Assembly (NCBI RefSeq): GCF_014636235.1 | Contig: NZ_BMDZ01000001.1 | Coordinates: 124,001-188,000 of the forward strand | Length of the DNA stretch: 64,000 bases | Direction of reading: 5' to 3' | Source: Tistrella bauzanensis | GTDB lineage: Bacteria; Pseudomonadota; Alphaproteobacteria; Tistrellales; Tistrellaceae | In this document: positions 63,912-64,000 of the stretch, one piece after another | Position numbering within the stretch: position 1 is the first letter of the stretch | Layout: every line of letters begins with the position of its first letter | Position numbers and translations under genes: made by a program | The notes under the pieces: model-generated | Told to the model about the DNA's origin: nothing | Databases searched by the model: none | Seen by the model: only the letters and a program-made list of their open reading frames with translations

Positions 63912-64000
63912 ATGGCGAACACGGTGCCATCCGGCGGCCACCACGAACATGGTGACGGAGCCACGCGCCGCGACTTCCTGATGCTGCTGGCTGGCGGCGG
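63912..64000 (+). CDS. petA: Ubiquinol-cytochrome c reductase Rieske subunit, N-terminal part
   Basis: Only the first 29 codons lie inside the window. The start MANTVPSGGHHEHGDG is followed by a twin-arginine signal TRRDFLMLLAGGG, typical of the bc1-complex Rieske iron-sulfur protein, which Tat exports and anchors through that segment. AAGG at about 63900-63903 precedes ATG 63912 by 8 bases. The Rieske domain itself is beyond the edge, so the call rests on this leader and is moderate. Confidence 0.6.
   Translation, partial: MANTVPSGGHHEHGDGATRRDFLMLLAGG

Overview
The window is high-GC (roughly two thirds G+C), densely packed bacterial DNA with an alphaproteobacterial gene order. Markers are ftsQ-ftsA-ftsZ-lpxC, bamD-recN-ligA, a PraR-like XRE regulator, a DUF4169 protein, a nudF/DUF1285/nudL/DUF6111/cca operon, and petA at the right edge. 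This fits Rhodospirillales in the broad sense. A Tistrella-like genome is my guess, but the sequence alone does not prove it. I see no prophage, insertion sequence, CRISPR array or rRNA. The only tRNA is tRNA-Gln(TTG).

Layout. 1-5.2 kb: the end of the division cluster plus lpxC. 5.2-12.7 kb: an XRE regulator, an unusually AT-rich intergenic stretch, bamD, recN, ligA and two hot-dog-fold genes, ending at a strong terminator. 12.8-18.3 kb: the most unusual block, with five same-strand genes: a Rieske oxygenase, a radical SAM enzyme, a hot-dog thioesterase-like protein and two different carboxylate-bridged diiron proteins. I cannot assign this set to a known pathway. 18.4-31.9 kb: mixed metabolic and transport genes (enoyl-CoA hydratase/LysR pair, SDR plus Atu4866-like protein, ZntB-type transporter, SsuABC/TauABC-type ABC transporter, FAD-linked oxidase, pentapeptide protein, 5'-nucleotidase-like enzyme, glycolipid-binding-like protein, IlvD/Edd dehydratase). 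31.9-39.8 kb: a histidine utilisation cluster (hutC, hutXWV, a hutH-like gene, hutU, hutD) with a probable HutC operator. 39.9-51.5 kb: uvrD, prmA, an aminopeptidase P, asmA-like, a TPR lipoprotein, ispE and a compact tRNA-Gln unit. 51.7-64 kb: TetR, an AidB-like acyl-CoA dehydrogenase, the Nudix/cca operon, a PLP decarboxylase coupled to an unknown protein with a divergent MFS gene, hemF, trmL and the start of petA.

How the genes work together. The hut genes form a coherent uptake-and-degradation unit: HutXWV imports histidine or a related compound and HutU hydrates urocanate. The gene in the hutH position lacks the Ala-Ser-Gly triad that becomes the MIO electrophile of ammonia-lyases, and also lacks the Tyr normally found in the QDPY motif. 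It is therefore unlikely to be an ordinary histidine ammonia-lyase. hutI, hutF and hutG are not in the window.

The two observations most worth following are the Rieske/radical SAM/double-diiron block and the MIO-less HutH homologue. The decarboxylase/unknown-protein/MFS group is a third candidate for undescribed chemistry. All functional statements rest on motif reading by eye; no database search was run.
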